Shown here in pieces: positions 40,388-50,607 of a stretch of DNA of 64,000 nt; within the stretch, counting starts at the first letter, position 1; each line of letters begins with the position of its first letter. Source of the stretch: Morchella semilibera (lineage: Eukaryota; Ascomycota; Pezizomycetes; Pezizales; Morchellaceae); the NCBI GenBank assembly GCA_009192285.1, contig WBVU01000003.1, positions 2,759,973 to 2,823,972 of the forward strand, given 5' to 3'. The notes under the pieces were generated by a model that ran no database searches, was not told where the DNA came from, and was given only the letters and a program-made list of their open reading frames with translations. Both the position numbers and the translations under genes were made by a program.

Positions 40388-40615
40388 TATTGCGAGTTGT
40401 CAAAAATAATGAGACGCAACCGGGTTGAACGCAACAAACTCCCAACTAGGAAGAAGCCACAAACAAAGTAAATAGTAATAATAAAAGATTAGAGACTCGA
40501 ATTACATCACATTTGGCATTGGGCCCATTGGAACCTATGGGGTCGGGTGAGTGTCGCAGTGTTCGTTGAGCCTTGTCTTCTCAGTGCGTCCCATTATTTT
40601 TGACAACTCGCAATA
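40388..40615. mobile_element. Tc1/mariner-type MITE with TA target duplication, 224 bp
   Basis: The left end at 40390 reads TTGCGAGTTGTCAAAAATAA and the right end, ending at 40613, is its inverted complement. The inverted repeats run about 29 bases with one mismatch (GAGACGCA on the left against GGGACGCA on the right). TA lies on both sides at 40388-40389 and 40614-40615, the target duplication of the Tc1/mariner superfamily. The interior of about 165 bases has no open frame, so the element is non-autonomous. I cannot see the source transposase in this window. Confidence 0.88.
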
Positions 40616-41376
40616 TTATTATAAGCACTGGCTAGGATAATTTACATTACTACGTTGTCTAGCTAGCTAGCGGCAGCTGTCTAAATAGTCGTAGTCATGC
40701 ATGATATCAGAGAGGTAAGAAGTATTATATAGCTCAAGTAAGTACTTAGCTTTTACTTGAGTCGCCGATGTGATTGTGGTATTCGGGGCCACAGGCTACA
40801 TTCGTTGTTCCTGATCATGTCGAAACCGCCGTGGCCATGTGAGTAGAAACAGAGTTTTCGAGATGTTGCTTCTGTCCAAAGACCTTCTACCTTACTGTAT
40901 GAACTATAATACGGTGCTTCTTTACCAAAGCAAGACTTTGCTTTGTATTTCTTAATTAAACTAATCGGCTAATGTGTACATATGGGTGATGTGTACATAT
41001 GGGTATTCCAGGATTGTGTATAAAAAGGCTATACATTCACTTTATCGGTTCGTTTCTGGGTTAAGCCCAACCCCACCAAACCGGCTTTTTCAATACCATG
41101 TGATTTAGGGTTTTTATCTACTCTTCCTTTCTGCTCATAAGACTGCCAATCCCTCGCACCGACCATATGCATATTTTATTTGGGGTGGGTCCAGCCGGTC
41201 GTGATCATTCTCCCTATTAGGTAACGAAAAACTCATCAACATTTCTAGTAGATACTCCAACAACGCTACCTGAGAAATCCCCAACATAGCGTAAGTATGC
41301 TACACAAACAGACCAACCCCCACAACGCAAAAGGTGCCAATAAAACAAAGGGCTGCGTAAGAACCTCTCAGCTAAG
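40616..41376. other. Intergenic region between the MITE and the tocopherol-cyclase-like gene
   Basis: No gene is seen. A 16-base unit ending in TGTACATATGGGT occurs twice in tandem near 40973-41007. The last part will include the 3' untranslated region of the minus-strand gene that follows. Confidence 0.4.
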
Positions 41377-42720
41377 CTATACATGACTTTTCAACCTGAA
41401 GCTATAATCACCGCCAAACTCCAGCGCCGCATTCGCAAACTGCTTAGTCTCCACCTGCACCCACTCCTGCCATGGCCATCTCCTCTCCGAGACCACCACG
41501 GACAGCATTGCCTCGAACGTTTCATATGCAAACTTATTCCCGTGGCCGGCGGAGAGGGGGCAGTTGAGGGCGATCCATCCCTCATGGTTCTACATATAAA
41601 ACACATTAGCCAAGTAGATTAAGCAAGTTATGTACCGGTTGATGGTAAGGGACTTACGGCAGGCCCACTGATGTTAACAACGATCCTCTGGGTCCCCATT
41701 AGATTATTGGCTCTTAAGGACATGGTTCCGGCCTTCGAGTCATGTTCCTCGTAGCAGAACGGAGTCGGTATGTTGAAGGGGAAGAGCGTTGTTGGGGGTG
41801 CGAACGAGATTGAGTACTTTGGGGAGCGATAGCCGAGAAGGAACGCCTTCTGCCCGAGAATCTTTCCACCTGCGAGGCAAAAGGTCGATGTTCCGGCCCT
41901 GTCCTTGGGGTCGGAAAAGCCCTGGATCCTATCAACGGGTAATCATTAAAACCTGAGACACCAGCTGCAGAAACAGATATCAACTGATTTAATTTACGGT
42001 GACTAGACTAAAATACTCTTGGGAAGGAGAAAGTAATTACCAAGCCCAGCCAGCAGGAAAAGACACTCCCCAATTTTTCTCAGAGTGTGCAATCCCCGTT
42101 CCCTCCAACCAAATATCACCACCCCTCTTTACAGTATACTCGGCTGCACTCTTATGAGAGAAGATGTTCCAATGTAGCGGGAGCAAATGCACCAAGCTAC
42201 TAAACGCGCCCTCGGGCGTGCTCAGCACATCCCCTCGCGTCCAAGGTGCCCTCTCGGTGGTTCTCACTTCCACTTCCACCACGCCTTCGTGGCCGCCCTG
42301 CGGCTCAGGATCTGGGAGACGGAGCGAATACTTCTGCTCGCCTTCTGCAGTGCGGCAGTATCCAATCCCGTCCGAGATAACGCGAGTGAATTCTTGGGAC
42401 CCGCCTGGCCTGCGCTCGCCGAGGACGTCGGTGATTGTAGGGAACGCATGAATCTGGAGAGCTTTGTCTTGAGGTCCCGACGCTGGGGGGATGTGAGAGA
42501 AGTGGACGTAGTGAGGTTTGTCAGCTGCTTGACGAACGGAGCAGAGGATAATAAGTATTGAGCCGTGAGATGGAGTGACGATACGAGTGTAGTAACCTTC
42601 GAAGGGTGCGGTGGGATGGGGAGCAAAGTGGTCGACACCAGGAAGGAAACGTGAGAGTGGCGTAAGAGAGAGTAAAAAGTGAGCAGGTTCCGTCAGGAGG
42701 GCGGCAAGATATATAAGCAT
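41377..42720 (-). CDS. Tocopherol-cyclase-like protein (lipocalin-like fold family), three exons, 387 aa
   Basis: Minus-strand exons: 42720-42041, 41928-41658, 41589-41377. Donors GTAATT and GTAAGT and both acceptors keep phase. An N-terminal hydrophobic stretch (residues about 2-20) could be a signal or anchor. The next block carries PFEGYYTRIV, and the join of exons 1 and 2 gives the strongest signature, HSEKNWGVSFPAGWAWIQGF (His about 212). Tocopherol cyclases and their bacterial relatives share an EKNWG...FP..W.W.Q motif. Further on are SPKYSISFAPP and a C-terminal WPWQEWVQVET segment. Plant tocopherol cyclase closes the chromanol ring of vitamin E, but fungi are not known to make tocopherol. 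I therefore read this as a family member of unknown substrate, perhaps a lipid-binding or lipid-modifying protein. Confidence 0.78.
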
Positions 42721-44536
42721 TTCAGGAGAAGGTTTTATTGCTTATGGGAATGCTATATATCTCGAGAAAAGGAAGGTTGTTAACAACCAAGTAAATGTAC
42801 CTAGTATTGTAGTATGTACCGGCCTGCGTTGGTTTCCAGATCCGTCGGTCAACAAGTATTCGTGGTTCGAGTAAAAGACGGCATGACGTCGTGGAACTCG
42901 CGGCTCAGCGGGACTACCCGTTCGCTTAGACCAGTTGAAGATATCCTAGCTACATTTATGTAAATTTATGTATTGCCCCCGTGCACGAACGTTTGCGAGT
43001 GGACTATGGGGGTGCATATCCCGGTCATAAACAAAATTTCATATTGTTTATAACTTATTCCATTTAATTCACGTCTGTCTGTAAGTCAATACTCCCTTGG
43101 TTGCTGTTAGAGACAATTCCGCTGAACCTTGGGTGCAGCAAGTTTTACTCTGTCCAAGTCATCTTACACCGGCCTCCTATCATAGGACCCCAATTGGCCA
43201 GCCAAAGCTGATCAGATACTCTCCAGGCCCGGCCCATCCCGATGCGACTTTTTATAGACCCGGCATGGCCCGCAGATGTGAAGGCAGAAGCCCACCGTAT
43301 CCCGGGGTCCCCCGCATGCTGGAACCTCCGTATGCACAAGCTCCCGCAAAGAGAAAAAAGGAGTTAAGCATTATAGGCGGAGAGTAAATCGTGCTTTCTC
43401 CTATGTATCACCACTTGTATGAGGATCGGGACCGGAGTCCAGCTGGACAAAACCAGGCGGTGATCCCGAAATCTTATTGTAGAGAGGACTGGGCAGTACG
43501 AGACTTGGTTGGTTAACTGGCTATATGGCTACATGACTACTTATAGACATGTCTTATATACTAAGTAATACTGTGTCCTCATTGTAGTGACATATCAAGT
43601 AAGTATTTAAGTATAGTACCGGAAAGGGCAGAAATTAACCACCGTATTCCAGTCATTACGGTAAGAATATGCGGTGTTGTACTTATGATGCCGGTTTAAA
43701 CCGGTATCCTTGACCAATACCGTAGCCCTATGGTTAAATTTTTACTCCCATTTCCGAGACTGTAGGTATGTACGTACTGGAGTATAGGCCTAGGCACAAT
43801 GGTTGCTCCTAAGTACATCCTTACTTGGCACGGAGGCAACACGCATTACAAGGCTAAGGCGCCGAGTGATTGTTCGTGACCCTCATATGGGGAGTCCTCA
43901 CCTCCTTAGCTTCTCATCAGGCTATTTGAACCGTTTATATAATTTAAAAACGTGGAGAACATGAGCACCGTTATATGACAGTATTCCGGTTTAGTCCCCA
44001 AGAGCTAGCTAGATACCAGCTGGGCGAGGGTTGTGGCATAAGTATAAGTACCTGTCGACCTTGTGGTTCTGTCGTCTTTTTATTTGTGTCGGCGCACTTG
44101 CTAGCCAAATTGGTAAGTTGTCTTAGACATGTTTAACAACTAATTTGTCTGTACGACTGCATGAGTTTCGCTGGACTCATATCATGACAGATCACTCGTT
44201 ATGGATTGTAAATATATATAAATATTGCCCCAAATCATGCTATCACAAGAGACAATACTTAACTTCACCGCAAGTATTTGGCTCGTTGAAAGTATGACAT
44301 AAAGTCCAATCCCATAGCTGCGTGGACGCATAAACTGCGTAGATATGTATATGGCCATTAAATAACTATGCGGTTTCACACAGAGAGTTAACATAAAAGA
44401 TCATTAGATTCCACAAAAGAGAGTGCTAGATCAAGGTTCGTAGGCCTTATAATAGAGATATCAGATTTGTATGGGAGATCTATTAATTGATAAGAGATCG
44501 AGAGATAATAAGATCTGTTAGTAAAGCCACATAAAA

Positions 44537-44584
44537 TTTTTTTTCTTTTTTTTCTTTTTTTTCTTTTTTTTTGGGGGGGGGGGG
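44537..44584. repeat. T-rich (T8-9 C)n run followed by a G12 homopolymer
   Basis: Three to four T8-T9 blocks split by single C, then twelve G bases at 44573-44584. Such runs are prone to length error in sequencing. Confidence 0.9.
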
Positions 44585-44843
44585 TTAGCGTTCTACTGAC
44601 GGACGATGGGAGACTACAGTCTCTATATGCACCCCCACCCCCCCTCCCCGAATATGTAAGTACATGTAGTGCTACAAGTTGTGCTTCTTGTACCTATATC
44701 ATGTAACTTTAAGTTTACATAGTATTAGTCGTCCGAGCTAGCCCTAATTGGGTTTAGTGTCGTTAAATAAGGTTTAATAATTGCAAATTAGGTTTAAAGG
44801 GGCAAAGAAGTCCACTATCATCATGCGTTGAGAGGCTGTGGGC

Positions 44844-44946
44844 TAGTGGTTGTGAGGGATGGATATGGGGTGGTCGTGGAGGAGGGGTTCCCCAGCTGCG
44901 CATGGGGGTGGGTTGGATCCCCACCCCTGGTGGACTAACTTTTTTT
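44844..44946 (+). ncRNA. Weak candidate Pol III unit (tRNA-like boxes and T7 terminator)
   Basis: A box-A-like TAGTGGTTGTG at 44844 is followed by a box-B-like GGTTGGATCC at 44911-44920. The latter forms the loop of a perfect 8-bp stem, GGGGTGGG with CCCACCCC. A run of seven T lies at 44940-44946. The box spacing of about 67 bases is too long for an ordinary intronless tRNA, and I cannot fold a cloverleaf. It could be a tRNA-derived short repeat, a small RNA, or chance in a G-rich stretch. Confidence 0.15.
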
Positions 44947-46044
44947 ATTCATCAAGATTCACTTTTGCAGTAAATAAGAAGACACGTGTAGCTACTTGTA
45001 TGTAGTTACATTACCATTAGGGTGAGGGAAGTGAGAAGCTATTGAAGGCAGAGGGAAATACATAGTATACATGTATGTGCCTGAAGTAGAGGCAGAAGAA
45101 TGCACTGTTAGACTCTACGATTCTATTCGCCCGATTAGAATTGGCGATTAATCAATTGTAGCTCCCATATGCACATCTGCCGAGAAAAGCAGAAGAGAAA
45201 TGTGATTTTGACTAGGGCTAGATCATGAACGCAACTTTTATATAAGGGAGGTATGAGGTATGAAAATAGGAAACACACTATAGGGAGACATTTAAAGCAG
45301 GGTTTTGATGGAGGACTTCTATAAAACATGTTATTGTATGTAGGTTTGACCAACCTTGAGGCAGTTATACTAGTTGAAGCGGAAAGGATACCGACAGGGT
45401 CTGCAGTCACGGAAATTATAACGATATGAGGGGTGGCTGTGGGAAGATATCTGCTTTCGAATATATTGATGATTTAGTGAGGCGCTGCCCTGTAGCTGTG
45501 CTAAAGCTAGGGTAACTTATATCCCATTTGCTTGTGCTGCTGTACGTAGTAGTTATGGTTATACCAGTGACAATTATCTTATTTCGATTGATAGTACCTC
45601 ATCTATTATGTTCTAATAGGACGGATAGATCGAAGCTTATAGTAAGCCGGCCTCAATGCTGGGAATATTCACTATTTCTAGCTACGATCGTGAGGCGGCC
45701 AAAAAAGAAACTACCTTATTGATGATTGACTTTACGAGTTCGGTCTTGGCTGGTTGTAAAGGGCAGTTCGCAATCTTAGGGTAGTAAGTACTGGTGGGAG
45801 ACATACCTTATCTGTACGTAGTGGCTGAGTGGTACTAAAAGGTCTTAATTATGTACTCATAAGCTCATGAATATATCGATATAGTTTTGATTAAAGGGTC
45901 GTTTGAATATTCATTCCGGACCACATTGCCAGTTTGTAATTTAATGGGGCTTAGAGTTTTGGCGGTGACACAGGCTTCAATTATTCCGAGTTTTTTCTGA
46001 CCCCTAGTTATGTCTCTAGAGTGGTTTTTTGGCCATTATTTTTT

Positions 46045-48367
46045 TTATCTTCTCCTCCCCACACCTCCACCTCCAGCGCCGCCACCACCAGTTCCTGCAG
46101 CCATATCCGCCATATTGACCACCTCACCAATACCCGCCTCCTCTTGCTCGTCCTCCAAGGCTCTGATCTCCTCTCTGCATGCCCACCACTTATCCTCTGC
46201 GACTTGGAATGCGGCCTTTCGAAGCTCCTTGATTGTTTTTGACTTTTCGCCAGCCAAGGACTGAAGCTGTGCGATGAGAAGATCCTGCCATGCAGTTGAG
46301 GTTCGGGCAAAGAACTCGCGGAGTGTTTCGAATGGACGCGGGTGAGGGGTGGGATCGAGGGTCTCGTCGGGTGGTGCTTCCTCCTCATCTTCAATGATTG
46401 GCTCTGGAGCGGGTTCGGGGATATTCTCCTTTCCTTTCTCCTTTTTGCGCTATTGGTTGGACGAATCACTGTTAGGAAGGATCACACACACAGCTTGGGG
46501 GGGCTGTATCGCACCTTTGCTTTCTCTTTTCGTCTTGCTTCGATTTCTTCTTCGTCAATGACAATTTTTTCAGCTTCTGCTTCATCGTCAACGTCCATTT
46601 CGTCTTCCTCGTCCTCATCCTCGTCCTCATCCTCGTCATCGTCCTCATCCTCTTCCTCGCTGTCCTCCCAGACAGTTTCGTCTTTGCGGGAGAAGATTGT
46701 CCTAGTAACTCAAATGTCAGAAACGGCTGCAGAAGGCAACAGTGGGGATTGATTCCTACCGAACACCATCAAGTCTACCTAGGTCAATGGCAAACATGTC
46801 ATCCATCATGAATTCTCTATCACCCTTCTCGAATGTCCCTCCATAGCCATAGAGTACATCGTCCAGGACAGCCATTGCGCAGTTGAACCTCTTATGGGGC
46901 AACTCTAATGACAGCTCTACTGGGGCTTTCTTTTTTTCGGGCTCGTCAACATCCATTTCTACCTTCAATTGGGGTATTTCGGAGGCCATCTTCCCAGTCG
47001 CCTCCAGGGCTGCAAGATTCCGCAGCAATTCTTCCTCGTCTTCCCTTGCCCTGTCTCTTCTGCCCCCGCCTCTCTCCGCCACCCTCTTCTGCTGTGTCCG
47101 GGGCTTCCGAAGCACAAGAGGAAAGAAGCGATTCCGGTCCGTCCCCCACGCAAACAAGTCGTTGAAAAACTCGCTATCAAGGGCCTCCTCCGTCTCCTCC
47201 TCGTCCCGGACGCCGCCAAACAGAATCCCCCTCCCCTTGTGCCACGCCATCGTAACGCCAACACGAGGAGGGTTCGGCGGGTTACCGGGCTTCTTCCGGC
47301 GCTCCCAGCGGACCTTTGTCAGGTCGGGATCCATCCCGGAGCAGCCATGTGTCTTGGTAAATGACGGGCTTGTAGGTCACCGACTTGCTGCTCCCCTGCG
47401 ACTTTGCGCCCTTCTTGCCCGCGCTGGGCAGGGCGGAGGTCTTTACACGGGCATAGCCGCCGTAGATGACCGCACCCGTCTCGTGCGGTAGAAACGAGAA
47501 GCTGGACCTAGCCTCTGGGCGCTGGGCATGCGCCGGGAATGAGATCTGGGCCCACGTATAATGGGTCGTATCGAATACCCACAGGTCCGCTAGATACTTT
47601 GGCGTCGTGGAAGTGTCCTGGAAGCCACCCATCAGGAGTATAAAGTTCTTCCACGCGACCATCCTATGGCCACTCCTCGCCGGCGGCGTCCCACCCCCGG
47701 CCTTACCGCCGCCCTTCCCCTCCACGCGGTTCCACTCGCGCGACGCGCAGTCGAAGCGCCAGAAATCGTTGTAGTGGTAGAAGGTGCCCTGCTTCGGCGA
47801 ACTAAACTCCCCGCCAAAGAGCCACAGCGAGCCGCTGCCGCCGCCGTGCGGGCTGGACGTCACAAAGTGGCCGGACCGGGGGAGCGGCGAGTTTGGGGAG
47901 GTGATTTGCCGCCAGTCCTCGCGGTCCGCGTTGAAGATGTAGAGCTCGTTGAAGAACCTTGCAATCGACCCGTTGAACGTCTCGCCGGCAAACAGGAACA
48001 GCTCCTTCCCGTTCGGCGAGGCCGTCAGCGTCGCGTTCGCCCGCACCGGGGGTGGCTCGCTCAGCGGTGTTTCGGTGACTTTGAGGAATTGTGCTTGCTA
48101 GAAGGGGGGAAAATCACACATCCCACTCCGGATTTCATCGTCAGCTCAAGCTTAGTATATATACAGCTGATTCAAAAGAGAGAGTATCCACCTGCAGCGC
48201 ATATTCCGCAAGAACCTGGTCAAGATCCACATCCTCGGCCTCCTCGACGTCGGGGTTGTTCTTGCCCTTCTTTGTGGTCTTCTTCTCCTTCTGCGCAGTC
48301 TTCGGGCCGTCTTTTCGGCCACTCGTGCCTTCTTGTCGACCTTCTTCTTGTCCTTTTTGCCAGCCAT
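46045..48367 (-). CDS. KEL3: Kelch-repeat protein with C-terminal DUF4110 (KEL3/KLHDC4 type), four exons, about 700 aa, two apparent frameshifts
   Basis: Minus-strand exons: 48367-48192, 48097-46760, 46701-46515, 46449-46045. The N-terminus is a short Lys-rich segment, MAGKKDKKKVDKKARVAEK. Kelch blades follow in exon 2: LFLFAGETFNG, LWLFGGEFSSP, FILLMGGFQDT, AVIYGGYAR, GILFGGVRDEE and DVLYGYGGTFEK. Exon 3 holds a Glu/Asp tract of about 30 residues. Exon 4 carries HPRPFETLREFFARTSTAWQ, typical of DUF4110, and a Gly-rich end. Kel3/KLHDC4 proteins are cytosolic, and their role is poorly known. Two breaks interrupt the frame. One near 48300-48310 needs one added base for the Lys-rich region to run on into NNPDVEEAEDVDLDQVLAEY. 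One at the GGG complementary to 47335-47337 needs one base removed for TWLLR to run on into MDPDLTKVRWERR. Sequence errors or true decay both fit. Confidence 0.88.
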
Positions 48368-48570
48368 TTTTTAGCTAGGTCTTTGGGGCGGGAAATGATA
48401 GTTTCAAAACATTTTGCGGGACCGAACTGAGTGGGGTTTGTGATGGTTACCCTGCCAGTGTGTCCTGCACAACTTCTTAGAGCGGGCTTTTTGGAGCCTC
48501 AAGAGGTCAGGATGATCATTGATGGTGACCGAGTTGATCACAAGTATTTTCTCGGATAGGATGATAGAGT

Positions 48571-48577
48571 TATAAAG
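48571..48577 (+). promoter_or_regulatory. TATA-like element upstream of tRNA-Trp
   Basis: TATAAAG ends 23 bases before the mature tRNA start. Upstream TATA elements are common at fungal tRNA genes and place TFIIIB. Confidence 0.4.
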
Positions 48578-48600
48578 GCTAAAGTGAGCAGCTCGGGTAT

Positions 48601-48672
48601 GACTCCGTGGCGCAACGGTAGCGCGTTCGACTCCAGATCGAAAGGCTGCGTGTTCAAATCACGTCGGGGTCA
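48601..48672 (+). tRNA. trnW-CCA: tRNA-Trp (anticodon CCA), no intron
   Basis: The 72-base sequence folds as a cloverleaf. The acceptor arms GACTCCG and CGGGGTC pair over seven positions with one T-G wobble, and A is the discriminator base. The D-arm contains box A (TGGCGCAACGG). The anticodon loop CTCCAGA at 48631-48637 holds CCA at 48633-48635, closed by the stem TTCGA/TCGAA. The T-arm is GCGTG-TTCAAAT-CACGT. There is no intron and CCA is not encoded, as usual for nuclear genes. Confidence 0.96.
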
Positions 48673-48676
48673 TACA

Positions 48677-48680
48677 TTTT
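48677..48680 (+). terminator. Pol III T-run after tRNA-Trp
   Basis: TTTT begins five bases after the tRNA end, and a second TTTT lies at 48693-48696. Both fit Pol III termination. Confidence 0.6.
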
Positions 48681-49576
48681 GCTTCCCCTCCCTTTTCGCT
48701 CCGGGCAAGAACGTCTCGCGAGTGATGCGTGGTGATCAGTACTTATTTGTGGTGGCGGGCCGTCTCTTATTTTTGAAAGCCCTGGCTGGATAGGCTACTG
48801 ACCGATCTCGGGCCAGCATCCCTCTCCGCTATCGGTTACTTTTTTCAATCATCAACCGCTGCATGTAGTTAGGAGGAACCTAACCCCCATGAAAAGCGGG
48901 CCTGCTAGATGCTCGTTTGAACACCCCGCAAACCACCACACCATCATCAGCGGTATAGAACACCACATCTACATCTACATACCACGCCACCCGCCCACGA
49001 CCCCCCCCCTGCCTGCTCGGAGGTTTGTGGGTGGGGTGGGGACATACATGTAGCTAGGTTCGTATGTATGTAGGGTACATAGTTGCCGAGCTATGGCTGT
49101 GGGCACCGGGTCCGGAGGATAGAGGGTTGGTCGGTCTGCTTACCGAGTGACATGGCAATCTCCCCTACGTACGAGCAACATTTATAACAACCCCTTAGTC
49201 TTCCCAGCCGCCGTCGCTGCAAACAGATTCATGGTGGGGTTATCATTGTGGCCTGCAGGCGTGTAGTTAGTAGTTGGTGTTGTGTGTGGCAAGGCGGTTG
49301 TTGCTGTAGAAGGGTTGCTGGGTTGGGTGTTGGTCGGGGTTTATGACATATCAATCAACATAATCAAGGGAGGAAGATTTGTCAACCCCGGAGAGAGGGG
49401 GAGACGGTTGCATGTATGAAGTATGTATAAATAAATAAATAAATAATCAACATAATCGAGGGCCCGCCATGCGAGTGATATGACATGACGTAGATATCTG
49501 ACAGACTTATAACCAACACCAGAGGAAAACGTCAATACATATGAAACCAGCACAAGAAATCCAACTATAAACAATC
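48681..49576. other. Intergenic region between tRNA-Trp and the membrane-protein gene
   Basis: No gene is seen. It contains a third copy of the CATGTATGAAGTAT word (49411-49424) followed by an (AAAT)n microsatellite (49427-49446). TACATGTAGCTAGG-type words lie near 49046. Confidence 0.45.
49427..49446. repeat. (AAAT)n microsatellite
   Basis: Five tandem AAAT units directly after the dispersed CATGTATGAAGTAT word. Confidence 0.8.
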
Positions 49577-50607
49577 TCACCCATCCACCCAACCTCCCCC
49601 CAATCCAAGTCTAAACATCCCCCCCACCCCTCTACCCAGCCTCTCCAGCACCTCCGCCAGCTCCCTACTCGCGCCCCTATGCGCCTCCACCGCCGCCAGC
49701 AGAGCCCCCCCAATCTCCTGCCCCCGCGCGCCCCCACCAGCCGGCTCAGACCGAGCGCCCTTCCTCTCCGCCCTATACAGATACAGGTTCTCCACGTCCC
49801 GCAACATCGTCCCCACCGCCGTCGGGACCGTAAATGCCGCCACAGCGCCGACCACCGCAACAACATAACACACAAACACCTGCCACCGTCAGCAACACCC
49901 CACGCAGCGAGCGAGCGAGCGAGCACCTACACCTCTGTTCCCCACGCCCGCCCTCCCCGCCAGCCCCCAATACAGCCCAAGCGTGAACACATAGCACCCA
50001 ATCGCAACATTGAGCAGCCACGTCGGGACCCACAACCTCGCCGCGACCGCCAAGCTAGGCACGCCCGGGCTGCCGCGGTGCGCGAACGCGGCGCGCCCCG
50101 GGAGGCCCGCGAGCCAGAAGTGCAGCAGGAAGGACGAGTAGACGCTCATGAGCGCGAGCACCATCGCGCACGTCCACAGCGCTGTCACGCTCCAGTGCAG
50201 CTGCGGGGTGAGTTCGTGCTGCGTCGAGGTGTTGGCGAGCTGGGCTACTAGCGCTGCGGCCACGGCCGTCATGCTGCAGGCTGTCATGCGCTGGGTGCAG
50301 TAGTCGCGCGCGCGGGCGTCGCTGGCTTGCACTATGTTGTGGGTCATGGTGGAGAGGGTGTCTGTTAGGGGGAGGAGGAGCGGGCGTAGGATGCGGGGTA
50401 GGCCGTAGGGGTCTAGTTGCTGCAGGCTGTTAGTGGTATATATACTTCTTATATATAATATATACTACGTACCTTTGCCTTTGCAGCCCACCTCGCGCGC
50501 AGCAGGTCCACCGCATCCCGCAGCGTAAGCGACGGCGAGAGCAGGGCCGCCCCGGAGAAAGAGACCGCACCCGCAAGGACGGAGACGAGTGCCAACGGGT
50601 CTGCCAT
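49577..50607 (-). CDS. Multi-pass membrane protein of unknown function, three exons, 308 aa
   Basis: Minus-strand exons: 50607-50473, 50419-49931, 49879-49577. Each is a multiple of three bases, with donors GTACGT and GTAGGT. The start codon opens MADPLALVSVLAGAVSFSGA, a hydrophobic N-terminus. Likely membrane segments: residues about 5-23; about 85-105 (TACSMTAVAAALVAQL); about 115-145 (HWSVTALWTCAMVLALMSVY); about 170-195 (WLLNVAIGCYVFTLGLYWGL); and about 209-230 at the start of exon 3. The C-terminal part is soluble and Gly/Arg-rich. I recognise no domain. Many fungal genomes hold orphan membrane proteins of this layout. Codon third positions are strongly G/C, unlike the transporter gene. 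Confidence 0.7.

Larger units (their letters stand above)
42721..46044. other. Gene-free region upstream of the tocopherol-cyclase-like gene
   Basis: No supported protein gene. Frames such as 43097-43387, 45135-45410 and 45528-45722 show no domain. It holds a low-complexity T/C run followed by a G12 run (44537-44584) and a possible Pol III-type unit (44844-44946). The first several hundred bases presumably include the promoter of the minus-strand gene ending at 42720. Confidence 0.45.
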
